From assembly GCF_037095755.1 (NCBI RefSeq), contig NZ_JBAWKJ010000003.1, positions 124,001 through 188,000 of the forward strand: a stretch of 64,000 bases of DNA, given 5' to 3'. The notes under the pieces were generated by a model that did no database searches, was not told the DNA's origin, and saw nothing but the letters and a program-made list of their open reading frames with translations. Source of the stretch: Sphingopyxis sp. CCNWLW2. Lineage in GTDB: Bacteria > Pseudomonadota > Alphaproteobacteria > Sphingomonadales > Sphingomonadaceae. This document shows, piece after piece, positions 1-8,511 of this stretch (position 1 is the first letter of the stretch; each line of letters begins with the position of its first letter). The position numbers and the translations under genes are program-made.

Positions 1-1278
1 ACCCAGGAAATCGGTGACGACCCGGTCCATGTCATGATGCGTCAGATCATGGCGCTGTTCGACGAATATCAGTCGAAAGAGAATGCCAAGCATACGCTGC
101 GGGCGATGAAGGAAAACGCCCGGCAGGGATTCTGGAACGGCGCTCAGCCACCCATTGGCTATCGCCTCGTGCTGGCCGAGCAGCGCGGCTTGCGCGCAAA
201 GAAGAAGCTGGAAATCGATCCGCTCCACGCGGAGACCGTCCGGCTGATGTTTCGCCTCGCGAATGTGGGCGATGGCGACGGACCGCTCGGCGTCAAATCG
301 ATTGCCCACTATCTCAACTCGAGAGGAATGTTCACGCGCTCGGGCGGACGCTGGGGTGTGGGGACCGTCCATCAAATTCTGACCCGGCGCAGCTATATGG
401 GCGTGCACGAATTCAATCGCATCGCGAAAGGCGGCCGCGTGAATCCGGACGCGGAGGTGATCACGATGCCGGTGCCGCCGCTCGTAGACCCGGAACTCTA
501 CGACGCCGTGCAGGCGCGCCTTCAGTCGCGCCGTCCCGACAGGATGAATCCGGCATTGGCGGGGACCGCCACTCTTCTGACGGGCATACTTCGCTGCGCT
601 GCGTGCGGCGGCGCAATGACGGTGATGACCGGAAAGCGCGGACGCTACCGTTATTACTCTTGCGGCAATCGCCGCCGCCAGGGCCCGACTTCCTGTGCCG
701 GCCAGCCTGTCCGCCTTGATCATCTGGACGAGGTCATGTCGCGCTTTGTCGAGGATCGCTTGCTGGACGCGGTCGAGATGGAAGCGATTCTGGAAGCGCT
801 GCTCGATCGAAAGCGCACGCGGGTGGCGGAACGCCAGCATCATATCGGCGAATTGAACCGGCGCGCTGCGGAGGCGCAGCAGCGATTGAGCCGACTTTAC
901 GAGGCGATCGAGAACGGCGTCGCCGACCCAGCCGACGCCGATCTGGCCGGACGGATAGATTCGTTGAAAGCAGCGCGCGATCTGGCGAATGCAGAAGCGG
1001 CCAAGGCGGGAGATGTCCTCAAAGCGTCAGGCATCGGCGCGGTATCGCCGGAGACCCTCGCTGAATTCACAATGCGCGCCCGGAAACGTGTGCGTGCCGG
1101 CGGTCCGAAGCAGCGCCGGGACCTGCTGCACCGGTTCGTCCAGAGAATCGAAGTTCACGACCGACTGATAAGGGTCGGAGGAAAACGAGAGTCGCTGCTG
1201 AAAACGGTGGTTTCGCTAGGAAGTGAAGACGGCAGTGGGCAAGTGCCCTCTGCTGTACTGAAATGGCTCCCCGGGTAG
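1..1278 (+). CDS. Large serine recombinase (site-specific integrase), 5' end outside window
   Basis: DNA-cutting recombinase of the large serine recombinase family, which integrates and excises mobile elements. The frame is open from base 1, so the catalytic N-terminal resolvase domain with its active serine lies mostly off the window; the first in-window ATG (34) is only internal. What remains is the Recombinase domain (motif PPIGYRL near the start of the visible part, then a helical DNA-binding region), a zinc ribbon with CAACGG and YYSCGN cysteine pairs, and a long coiled-coil-like helical C-terminus. The stop TAG at 1276-1278 lies inside the 3' end of the tRNA-Asn gene on the opposite strand, as expected for an integrase at the edge of its own element. 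No other element gene is visible. Confidence 0.9.
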   Translation, partial: TQEIGDDPVHVMMRQIMALFDEYQSKENAKHTLRAMKENARQGFWNGAQPPIGYRLVLAEQRGLRAKKKLEIDPLHAETVRLMFRLANVGDGDGPLGVKSIAHYLNSRGMFTRSGGRWGVGTVHQILTRRSYMGVHEFNRIAKGGRVNPDAEVITMPVPPLVDPELYDAVQARLQSRRPDRMNPALAGTATLLTGILRCAACGGAMTVMTGKRGRYRYYSCGNRRRQGPTSCAGQPVRLDHLDEVMSRFVEDRLLDAVEMEAILEALLDRKRTRVAERQHHIGELNRRAAEAQQRLSRLYEAIENGVADPADADLAGRIDSLKAARDLANAEAAKAGDVLKASGIGAVSPETLAEFTMRARKRVRAGGPKQRRDLLHRFVQRIEVHDRLIRVGGKRESLLKTVVSLGSEDGSGQVPSAVLKWLPG

Positions 1279-1338
1279 GATTCGAACCTACGACCGATCG
1301 ATTAACAGTCGATTGCTCTACCGCTGAGCTACCGAGGA
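1264..1338 (-). tRNA. tRNA-Asn (GTT)
   Basis: Read on the minus strand, this 75-base stretch folds as a tRNA. The acceptor stem TCCTCGG pairs with CCGGGGA (one T-G pair), with discriminator G and an encoded CCA. The D-arm is TAGCTCAGCGGTAGAGC, the anticodon loop CTGTTAA has anticodon GTT (Asn), and the T-arm contains GGTTCGAATCC. The 3' end points left, towards the serine recombinase, whose last codons overlap it. This is the usual geometry of an element integrated into the 3' end of a tRNA gene. Confidence 0.97.
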
Positions 1339-1421
1339 ACACGCCGCCGAAGCGGACAAGGCGGCCCCTTTGCCGCCAACCGACAACTTTATCAAGGGGC
1401 TTTTATGGCCTTTTGTGACTC

Positions 1422-2192
1422 TCAGACGATAAATTGTTCCATCGCGATGCGTTCGTCGAGGCCCTGGTCGGGATCGAACAGCAAAGTCAGCGGCCGGCTG
1501 CGGTCGGTGGTGACCAGAACCGTCTTCACATCGCGGATCTCGCGCTGGTCGGCGACCGCGCTGACGGGGCGTTTTGCCGCCTCACGGACATTGAAGCGGA
1601 TGCTCGTCGATTCGGGAACCAGCGCGCCGCGCCAACGGCGGGGGCGGAAGGGGCTGATCGGCGTTAGCGCGAGCATTTCGGATTCGAGCGGCAGGATGGG
1701 GCCGTTGGCGCTGAGGTTATAGGCGGTCGATCCCGCCGGGGTCGACACGAGCACGCCGTCGCACGCCAGTTCCTCGAGCATCGTCTTTTCGTTGATCATC
1801 ACCTCGAGCTTTGCCGCCTGGCGCGTTTCGCGCAGCAGTGAAATCTCGTTGATCGCGGGCAGGATGTGCCGCTCGCCGCTGATCGTCGTGATGTCGCCCG
1901 ACAAAGGATGGATCAGGAACGGGCGCGCCGCGGCGAGCCGGTCGACGAGACCCTCGATCCGGAACTCGTTCATCAGGAACCCGATCGTGCCGCGATTCAT
2001 GCCGAAAACGGGCATGCTGCGGCGCTGATCGAGCAACTGGTGCAGCATGTGCAGCAGGAAACCGTCACCGCCGAGCGCGATCAGCAGGTCGGCCTCGTTC
2101 AAGTCGACAAAGTCATAGAGCGGGCGCAGTTCCGCCTCCGCCTCCATGGCCGCGGGCGCGTTCGATGCGACGAGCGCGATCTTGCGATGCAT
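1422..2192 (-). CDS. nadK: NAD kinase
   Basis: Phosphorylates NAD+ to NADP+ in the cytoplasm using ATP. At 256 aa it has the usual length for the short bacterial form. It shows the family glycine-rich motif GGDGFLL near residue 40, the INEISLLR segment with the conserved Asn-Glu, and the second signature, DGVLVSTPAGSTAYNLS, where the substrate-binding loop lies. The start ATG at 2192 gives a short N-terminus typical of alphaproteobacterial enzymes. It is followed by moaA upstream on the same strand, with 30 bases between them. The tRNA-Asn gene lies downstream. Confidence 0.96.
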   Translation of the reverse strand: MHRKIALVASNAPAAMEAEAELRPLYDFVDLNEADLLIALGGDGFLLHMLHQLLDQRRSMPVFGMNRGTIGFLMNEFRIEGLVDRLAAARPFLIHPLSGDITTISGERHILPAINEISLLRETRQAAKLEVMINEKTMLEELACDGVLVSTPAGSTAYNLSANGPILPLESEMLALTPISPFRPRRWRGALVPESTSIRFNVREAAKRPVSAVADQREIRDVKTVLVTTDRSRPLTLLFDPDQGLDERIAMEQFIV

Positions 2193-2222
2193 ATTGGTCC
2201 GGTTCCCCTAGCGGGCTGCCTG

Positions 2223-3239
2223 TCAGCCGCCCGTTGCACTCATATGACGCGCGACCGCCGGTTTGGACTTTCCATCGATATGAAAGTCATGCGCGCGGGG
2301 TTTGCCAGCCAAAGCGGCATCAATCAACCCATCGACGTCGCCGCCATCGCGCAGCGCGGCGCGCAGGTCGACATGATCGTCCTGGCCAAGGCACATATAG
2401 ACGCGGCCCTCCACGGTCAGGCGGATGCGGTTGCAGGTCGCGCAGAAATTGTCGCTGAGCGGGGTAATCAGCCCGAGGGTCACGGGGCTGTTTTCGACCG
2501 CGAAATAGCGCGCCGGGCCGCCGGTGCGTTTGTCGACCGGATAGATGGCGCGGGCTTCGCGAAGCGGTGCGATGAACTGGTGAAGCGGGATATAATGATC
2601 GCTGCGGTCGTCCGCGACCTCGCCGAGCGGCATCGTTTCGATGAGCGTCAGGTCACAGCCGTTTGCGGCGCAATAATCGAGCATCGCCCCGAGCTGATCT
2701 TCGTTAAGTCCGGCGAGCGCGACCATGTTGATCTTGACCGCCAGTCCGGCGGCGCGCGCCGCATCGATGCCGCGCAGCGCGACATCAAGGTCGCCGACGC
2801 GGGTGATGTGACGAAAGGCCCCGGGGTCGAGCGTGTCGAGGCTGACGTTGATGCGGCGCACCCCCGCCGCGGCGAGCATTGGCGCATGCTCGGCGAGGCG
2901 CATCGCGTTGGTGGTGAGCGTTAGTTCGTCGAGGCCGCGGCCGATCATCGCCCCCAATCGCATCGCGAGCGTATCGATCCCGCGCCGGACCAGCGGTTCG
3001 CCACCGGTCAGGCGGATGCGGCGGATCCCGCGCGCAACGAAGCGCTCGGCAAGTTCGCCCATTTCCTCTATGCTGAGCACCGCCGATTTGGGCAGGAAGG
3101 TCATATCCTCGGCCATGCAATAGCGGCAGCGCAGGTCGCAGCGATCGGTAACCGACAGGCGTAAATAGCTGATCCGACGGCCATGTCCGTCGATGAGCGG
3201 CGCCGCGGGCAGGGCGCTATGGGAAAATGTGGCAGCCAC
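2223..3239 (-). CDS. moaA: GTP 3',8-cyclase MoaA (molybdenum cofactor synthesis)
   Basis: Radical SAM enzyme that, with MoaC, converts GTP to cyclic pyranopterin monophosphate, the first step of molybdopterin synthesis. The N-terminal cluster motif is CDLRCRYC, followed by the GGEP motif (LTGGEPLVR). The C-terminal second 4Fe-4S site has the cysteines of NFCATCNRIRL and a later YMCLG. The protein ends in Gly-Gly, the functional C-terminal tail of MoaA. The frame is open back to 3275 through TTG codons; I prefer the GTG at 3239 because it removes an unusual leader, but no clear ribosome binding site decides this. It is divergent from the EAL protein gene. Confidence 0.95.
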   Translation of the reverse strand: MAATFSHSALPAAPLIDGHGRRISYLRLSVTDRCDLRCRYCMAEDMTFLPKSAVLSIEEMGELAERFVARGIRRIRLTGGEPLVRRGIDTLAMRLGAMIGRGLDELTLTTNAMRLAEHAPMLAAAGVRRINVSLDTLDPGAFRHITRVGDLDVALRGIDAARAAGLAVKINMVALAGLNEDQLGAMLDYCAANGCDLTLIETMPLGEVADDRSDHYIPLHQFIAPLREARAIYPVDKRTGGPARYFAVENSPVTLGLITPLSDNFCATCNRIRLTVEGRVYMCLGQDDHVDLRAALRDGGDVDGLIDAALAGKPRAHDFHIDGKSKPAVARHMSATGG

Positions 3240-3298
3240 GCGCGCATATTGATGCAAAAGGCAGGAACTTGGCAAGCAAAGCCTGCTAGGGGAATGCG

Positions 3299-4504
3299 AT
3301 GAATCGCCTGTCCGAGACCCTTTCCGCCTGCGCCCGCAAACTCGAAGCCCTGCACGCGCGCTATGATGCCGACGCCGGCGTCATCCTGGTCCAGGTCGAC
3401 CAGATGGCGCGCATCAACAACAGCGCGGGGACGGCAACGGGCGATTCGGTGCTCGAAGAGATCGGGCGGCGGCTCGAAAATTTCGCGAGCGACGAATTCG
3501 GGCAGGGATCGTGCGTCGACCGGCTCGACGGCCCGCGCTTCCTGATCGTCCCGTCGACACCGATGTCGCTCGGCGCCCTGCGCGCGCAGGAACGCGCGCT
3601 GCATGTCGCGCTGGCCGAACCGATCGTCGGCGATCCGAACGGCCGCCTCTCGATCCGCATCGCGGCGGCGCTAATCACACGTGATGATTCGGTCGCCGAG
3701 CAATTGCGTTCTGCGTGCGATCAGCTGGCGCGGCCGGCATCGGCGCGCGACGGGGTGATGGTCCATGCCGCGCTGTCGCAGAACGAGGTCGTGATCCACT
3801 ACCAGCCGCAATATGACGTCGCGACGGGGGAGATGACGGGGGTCGAGGCGCTGCTGCGCTGGCAGCATCCCGAACTCGGCCTGCTCGGCGCGGGACCGCT
3901 GGTGACCGCGGCGCGCGCGGCCCGGCTCGAATGCGAGCTCACCGAACATGCGCACCGCGTCGCGCTCGCCGAAATGGCGAGCTGGCCGAAGGCGCTGGCG
4001 AAGCTGCGCGTCTCGCTCAACATCACCGCCGCCGATCTGGGCGATCCCGAATTTGCTGGCCGATTCGCGGCGATGGCAAAGGCGGCGAAGGTCGATCCCG
4101 ACCGGCTGACGCTCGAGCTGACCGAACAGGCGATGCTGAGCGACCCCGCGAGCGCCGCAGACCAGCTGGCGCAGATCCGCGCGCTTGGCGTCGCGGTCGC
4201 GATCGACGATTTCGGCACCGGCTATTCCAGCCTGTCGCTGCTCGCGCGGCTGCCGATCGATTATCTGAAGATCGACAGCGGCTTTACCCGCACGATCGAC
4301 GGCAGCGACCGCGACCGCATCGTCGTGCGCGCGATCGTCGACCTCGCGCGCGCGCTGGGCCTGCTCGTGGTCGCCGAGGGGATCGAGAATGAGCGCCAGC
4401 TTGCCCGATTGACCGAGCTGGGGGTTGCGACCTGGCAGGGGTTTTTGAGGTCGGGGCCGGTGCCGGCGGATCAGTTGCTGGGATTGCTTACCGCTCAAAA
4501 ATAA
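3299..4504 (+). CDS. EAL-domain cyclic-di-GMP phosphodiesterase with degenerate GGDEF domain
   Basis: Predicted cytoplasmic enzyme degrading the second messenger c-di-GMP. No signal peptide, membrane segment or PAS/GAF input domain is seen in the 401 aa. Residues ~20-150 form a GGDEF-like fold in which the signature loop has become RLDGPRF, so it should not make c-di-GMP. Residues ~160-395 form a full EAL domain: EAL at 183-185, NIT at 241, LELTE near 272-276, DDFGTGYSS from 303, Lys324 and the EGIE glutamate at 360. All key metal and catalytic positions are kept, so it is probably an active phosphodiesterase. It starts 59 bases from the preferred moaA start, divergently. The trigger for its activity is not visible. 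Confidence 0.9.
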   Translation: MNRLSETLSACARKLEALHARYDADAGVILVQVDQMARINNSAGTATGDSVLEEIGRRLENFASDEFGQGSCVDRLDGPRFLIVPSTPMSLGALRAQERALHVALAEPIVGDPNGRLSIRIAAALITRDDSVAEQLRSACDQLARPASARDGVMVHAALSQNEVVIHYQPQYDVATGEMTGVEALLRWQHPELGLLGAGPLVTAARAARLECELTEHAHRVALAEMASWPKALAKLRVSLNITAADLGDPEFAGRFAAMAKAAKVDPDRLTLELTEQAMLSDPASAADQLAQIRALGVAVAIDDFGTGYSSLSLLARLPIDYLKIDSGFTRTIDGSDRDRIVVRAIVDLARALGLLVVAEGIENERQLARLTELGVATWQGFLRSGPVPADQLLGLLTAQK

Positions 4505-4506
4505 CT

Positions 4507-4591
4507 GTGCCCCAGACTTGATCCGAGGTCCATCGTGTGGGCGTGGTTCTTGCCGCAGCGGCGGGAGATGGGCCCCGGCTTTCGCCGGGGT
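4507..4591. repeat. Intergenic palindromic repeat with GC hairpin (family B)
   Basis: Short intergenic stretch between the EAL gene and mfd. It contains CCCCGGC (4573-4579), loop TTTC, GCCGGGG (4584-4590), and a left part reading CCAGACTTGATCCGAGGTCC. A related unit with 'acttgatccggggtcc' lies at 23256-23353, so this looks like a dispersed REP-type element. It may also act as a bidirectional terminator for the two convergent genes. Confidence 0.6.
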
Positions 4592-4602
4592 ACGGCATTT
4601 TC

Positions 4603-7600
4603 CTAGGCGACCTGCTTCGCCAGTTTCCCCAAACCCTTCGATAGCTGCAGCGCGCCGTTCAATCGTGCGCCGGTGCTCATCCAGTCGCCGCTGATCGACA
4701 ATTTGTTGTCGGGGCGAATGCGCGCACGGCCCTTCAGCCGTTCGACATAGGCTATGAGGCCGGGGACGTTGGCGAACTGGTCGCCGTGGAAGCTGACGAG
4801 CGCGCCCTTGGTCCCGACGTCGAGCTTGGCGATGCCTGCGAGCTTGGCGTTCGCCTTGATCTCCATCAGCTGTACGAGGTTGGCGGTTTCGGGCGGCAAT
4901 GGGCCGAAGCGGTCGATCATCTCGGCAGCGAACGCATCGAGCGCCGGGCGATCCTGCGCATCGTTGAGGCGGCGATAGAGCGCCATGCGCAGCGGCAGGT
5001 CGGGAACATAATCCTCGGGGATCAGGATCGGCGCGTCGACGGTGATCACCGGCGACAGCGCCTCGCGCGGCGGCAGCTTTCCGGCGCCCTCGGCCTTGGC
5101 GACCAGAATCGCCTCTTCGAGCATCGACTGGTACAGTTCGAAGCCGACCTCGCGGATATGCCCCGACTGCTCGTCGCCGACGAGATTGCCCGCGCCGCGA
5201 ATGTCGAGGTCATGGCTCGCGAGCTGAAAGCCCGCACCGAGCGTATCGAGATCGCCGAGCAGCTTGAGCCGTTTTTCGGCAGTGTCCGTGATCGCGCCGC
5301 CTTCGAGCGTGGTGAGATAGGCGTAAGCGCGCGTCTTCGACCGCCCGACGCGGCCGCGCAGCTGGTAAAGCTGCGCGAGGCCGAAGCGGTCGGCGCGGTG
5401 GACGATGAGGGTGTTCGCGCTCGGAATGTCGAGCCCGCTTTCGACGATCGTGGTCGAGACGAGCACGTCATATTTACGGTCGTAGAAGGCGCTCATCCGC
5501 TCCTCGACCTCGCCCGGCGCCATCTGGCCGTGCGCGACGACATATTTGATCTCGGGAACGCGCGTGCGCAGGAATGCCTCGATGTCGGGTAGGTCCTTGA
5601 TCCGCGGGGTGACGAAGAAGCTCTGCCCGCCGCGGTCATGCTCGCGCAGCAGCGCCTCGCGGATCACGACGGGATCCCATGGCGCGACATAGGTACGCAC
5701 CGCGAGGCGGTCGACCGGCGGCGTCTGAATAACACTGAGTTCGCGGAGGCCCGACATCGCCATCTGCAGCGTGCGCGGGATCGGCGTCGCGGTGAGGGTC
5801 AGCACATGGACGTCGGTCTTGAGCTGCTTCAGCCGCTCCTTGTGGACGACGCCAAAACGCTGTTCCTCGTCGACGATCACGAGGCCGAGATTCTTGAACT
5901 CGACCGATTTGGCGATCACCGCATGCGTGCCGACGACGATATCGATCTGTCCGCTCGACAGGCCATCGCGCGTCTTCTGCGCTTCACCCGCGGGGACGAG
6001 GCGCGACAGGCGGCCGATGTTGATCGGGAAGCCTTTGAAACGCTCGGCGAAGTTCGTGTAGTGCTGGCGCGCAAGCAGGGTGGTGGGTACGACCACCGCG
6101 ACCTGCACCCCCGCCATCGCCGCGACGAAGGCGGCGCGCAGCGCGACCTCGGTCTTGCCGAAGCCGACGTCACCGCAGACGAGCCGGTCCATCGGGCGCC
6201 CCGACGCCATGTCGGCGAGGACATCGCCGATCGCGCGGTCCTGATCGTCGGTTTCCTGATAGGGGAAGCGGTCGGCGAAGGCCGGATAGGCGGCATCTTG
6301 CGCGAGCAATTCGCCCGAACGCAGTGCGCGCTGCGCCGCGGTCGCGAGCAGTTCGCCCGCGATCTCGCGGATGCGCTCCTTCATCCGCGCCTTGCGACGC
6401 TGCCATGCTTCGCCGCCCAATTTGTCGAGGCCGACGCCCTCGCTCTCGCCGCCGTAGCGCGAGAGGACGTCGAGGTTTTCTACCGGGACATAGAGCTTGT
6501 CGCCGCCCGAATAAGTGAGCGCGACGCAATCGTGCGGGCTGCTCCCGACGGGGATCTGGGTCAGTCCCTCGTAGCGCCCGATGCCGTGGTCGAGGTGGAC
6601 GACGAGGTCGCCGACGCTGAGCGTCGCAAGTTCGGCGAGGAAGGCGTCGGCGCTCTTGCGGCGTTTCTGGCGGCGGACAAGGCGTTCGCCGAGGATGTCC
6701 TGTTCGGTGAGCAGGCTGATCGCGTCGGACGCGAAGCCATGGTCGAGCGGGAGGACGACCATCGCGGTCGCGCCGCCACTTTCCGCCGAGGCGGTGCCGA
6801 GCGCATCCTGCCAGCTGTCGGCGGGGGCGAGCGAGGTGACGCCATGGTCGCGCAGCAACCCCGACAGGCGCTCGCGCGCGCCGCCCGAATAGCTGGCGAT
6901 GATCGTGCGCCGCCCCTTACGGCGCTCGTCCGACAGATGGTCGGCGACCTTGTCGTAGACATTAAGGTCGGCGGTGCGTTCGGGGGTGAAGTCGCGCGCG
7001 GCGAAGGTTTCGAGATCGACGACCGTCGCGGCCGGGGGCACATCGAAGGGCGTGACGATATGGATCGGACGAGTAGAAGAGGCTCCGGCCCATTCCTCCT
7101 CGGTCAGATAGAGCGTCTCGGGCGCAAGCGGGCGATAGCTGCCGGGCGATTCGCGTTCGGCGGCGACGCGGTTGGCGTGATAATCGGCGATCGCGGCGAA
7201 GCGCGTCTCGGCGGTCGCCTCGGTGCGGTGGCCGCGCAGCACCGGGGTTGCCGGGTCGATATGGTCGAACAGCGTCGCGAGCCGTTCCTCGAACAGCGGC
7301 AGCCAATGGTCCATGCCCGCCTGCCGCCGCCCTTCGCTGACCGCCTGATAGAGCGGATCGCCGGTCGATTGCCCGCCGAACAGGTCGCGATAGCTGGAGC
7401 GGAAGCGCTTGATCGTCGCTTCGTCGAGCAAAGTTTCGGACGCCGGGAGAAGCTGCAATGCCTTCGCGGGGCCAAGGCTGCGCTGGTCGGCAGGGTCGAA
7501 GCGGCGGATGCTCTCGATCTCGTCGCCGAAGAAATCGACGCGGAGCCCCGTTTCTTCGCCCGCGGGGAACAGGTCGAGGATGCCGCCGCGCACCGCGAAC

Positions 7601-8097
7601 TCGCCCTGGTCGGCGACGGTATCGACGCGGCTGAAGCCGTTCGACACGAGCAGTTCGGCGAGCGCATCGCGGTCGATCCGCTGCCCCGCTGCGAGCGTCG
7701 TCGCGAGCTGGCGGATGCGGAACGGCGTCAGCGTGCGCTGCGTGATCGCGGCGACGGTGGTGAGGATCAGTTCGCCGCGCTTCGGCGGCTGTTGCAGCGC
7801 GGAGAGGGTCGCGAGACGGTCGGCGCTGACGCGCATCGACGGACCCGCGCGGTCGTAGGGCAGGCAATCCCATGCCGGGAAGCGGTGGACGATCAGGTCA
7901 GGTGCGAAAAACGGCGCCGCGTCGGCGATCGCCTGCATCGCGGTGTCGTCGGTTGCGACATAGACGAGGCGCTTGTCGCTCGCCCGCGCGAGGTCGGCGA
8001 GCAGCAACGGCAGGAAGCCATCGGCGGCGCGCGCCAGCGTCAGCGGCACCGACGCCGATCCGATCGCGGCAAAAATGTCGGCGGCGCTTCGGGTCAT
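4603..8097 (-). CDS. mfd: Transcription-repair coupling factor Mfd
   Basis: Large ATP-dependent translocase (1164 aa) that removes RNA polymerase stalled at DNA lesions and recruits UvrA. In order it shows a UvrB-like N-terminal module with the motif GGILDLFP, the RNA polymerase interaction domain (segment LVVHLDHGIGRYEG), then an SF2 helicase motor with Walker A GDVGFGKTE, the DEEQ box (IVDEEQRFGV), and the RecG-like TRG region (GAGNLVGDEQSGHI), and the C-terminal UvrA-contact domain. The open frame extends 52 codons further upstream, but the start at 8097 gives the proper N-terminus and overlaps the sdhE stop as ATGA, which implies translational coupling. Confidence 0.97.
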   Translation of the reverse strand: MTRSAADIFAAIGSASVPLTLARAADGFLPLLLADLARASDKRLVYVATDDTAMQAIADAAPFFAPDLIVHRFPAWDCLPYDRAGPSMRVSADRLATLSALQQPPKRGELILTTVAAITQRTLTPFRIRQLATTLAAGQRIDRDALAELLVSNGFSRVDTVADQGEFAVRGGILDLFPAGEETGLRVDFFGDEIESIRRFDPADQRSLGPAKALQLLPASETLLDEATIKRFRSSYRDLFGGQSTGDPLYQAVSEGRRQAGMDHWLPLFEERLATLFDHIDPATPVLRGHRTEATAETRFAAIADYHANRVAAERESPGSYRPLAPETLYLTEEEWAGASSTRPIHIVTPFDVPPAATVVDLETFAARDFTPERTADLNVYDKVADHLSDERRKGRRTIIASYSGGARERLSGLLRDHGVTSLAPADSWQDALGTASAESGGATAMVVLPLDHGFASDAISLLTEQDILGERLVRRQKRRKSADAFLAELATLSVGDLVVHLDHGIGRYEGLTQIPVGSSPHDCVALTYSGGDKLYVPVENLDVLSRYGGESEGVGLDKLGGEAWQRRKARMKERIREIAGELLATAAQRALRSGELLAQDAAYPAFADRFPYQETDDQDRAIGDVLADMASGRPMDRLVCGDVGFGKTEVALRAAFVAAMAGVQVAVVVPTTLLARQHYTNFAERFKGFPINIGRLSRLVPAGEAQKTRDGLSSGQIDIVVGTHAVIAKSVEFKNLGLVIVDEEQRFGVVHKERLKQLKTDVHVLTLTATPIPRTLQMAMSGLRELSVIQTPPVDRLAVRTYVAPWDPVVIREALLREHDRGGQSFFVTPRIKDLPDIEAFLRTRVPEIKYVVAHGQMAPGEVEERMSAFYDRKYDVLVSTTIVESGLDIPSANTLIVHRADRFGLAQLYQLRGRVGRSKTRAYAYLTTLEGGAITDTAEKRLKLLGDLDTLGAGFQLASHDLDIRGAGNLVGDEQSGHIREVGFELYQSMLEEAILVAKAEGAGKLPPREALSPVITVDAPILIPEDYVPDLPLRMALYRRLNDAQDRPALDAFAAEMIDRFGPLPPETANLVQLMEIKANAKLAGIAKLDVGTKGALVSFHGDQFANVPGLIAYVERLKGRARIRPDNKLSISGDWMSTGARLNGALQLSKGLGKLAKQVA

Positions 8098-8354
8098 GGC
8101 AGCGGGATATAATCCAGGCGGCGCATCGCGGCGATCATCTCCGGCCGGTCGAGATGCGCGGGCGGCTGACCGGTGCCGAGCGCCCACGCCATGATATCGA
8201 CATCGTCTTCCTCGACAACGGCTTCGTACCAGCTCAGCTCCTCGTCGCCCCATTCGCTCGCATAGCGGTCGAAGAAGCCGCCGATCATATAATCGGCCTC
8301 GCGCGTGCCGCGGTGCCAGGCACGGAATTTCAGGCGTTTGAGGCGGTCTTGCAT
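8094..8354 (-). CDS. sdhE: FAD assembly factor SdhE
   Basis: Small cytoplasmic protein (86 aa) that helps attach FAD covalently to the succinate dehydrogenase flavoprotein. It has the conserved family segment with the RGTRE motif followed by a negatively charged helix (W-G-D-E-E and EEDDVDIMAW). An earlier in-frame ATG at 8396 lies in a palindromic repeat and lacks a ribosome binding site. The start at 8354 has AAGG about six bases upstream and matches the family length. Its stop overlaps the mfd start. This sdhE-mfd pair, divergent from recG, is a common sphingomonad arrangement. Confidence 0.93.
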   Translation of the reverse strand: MQDRLKRLKFRAWHRGTREADYMIGGFFDRYASEWGDEELSWYEAVVEEDDVDIMAWALGTGQPPAHLDRPEMIAAMRRLDYIPLP

Positions 8355-8391
8355 GGCGGGCCTTGTTTTCTTCTCTCGAATTTCTTCAACG

Positions 8392-8488
8392 GTCATCCCG
8401 AAATCCGTTCGCATCGAGCGAAGTCGAGATGCCCATCGGTCCGGCGCAAACGCGGGGTGTCTCGACTTCGCTCGACACGAACGGAATG
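8392..8488. repeat. Palindromic intergenic repeat (family C, TCGAGCGAAGTCGAGA)
   Basis: Imperfect inverted repeat filling the gap between the divergent sdhE and recG genes. The left arm contains ATCGAGCGAAGTCGAGAT and the right arm TCTCGACTTCGCTCGACA, with about 30 bases between. It opens spurious reading frames into both flanking genes, which misleads start prediction for both. Confidence 0.75.
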
Positions 8489-8511
8489 TGGGGGCTAGAC
8501 ACGCCCTAGCC

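Noticed and set aside
1067-1342. 91-codon minus-strand frame over the tRNA
   Set aside because: It includes the whole tRNA-Asn gene and is antisense to the recombinase.
5638-8112. 824-codon open frame antisense to mfd
   Set aside because: Arg/Asp/Ala-rich shadow of a high-GC gene; the opposite strand encodes a complete Mfd with all motifs.
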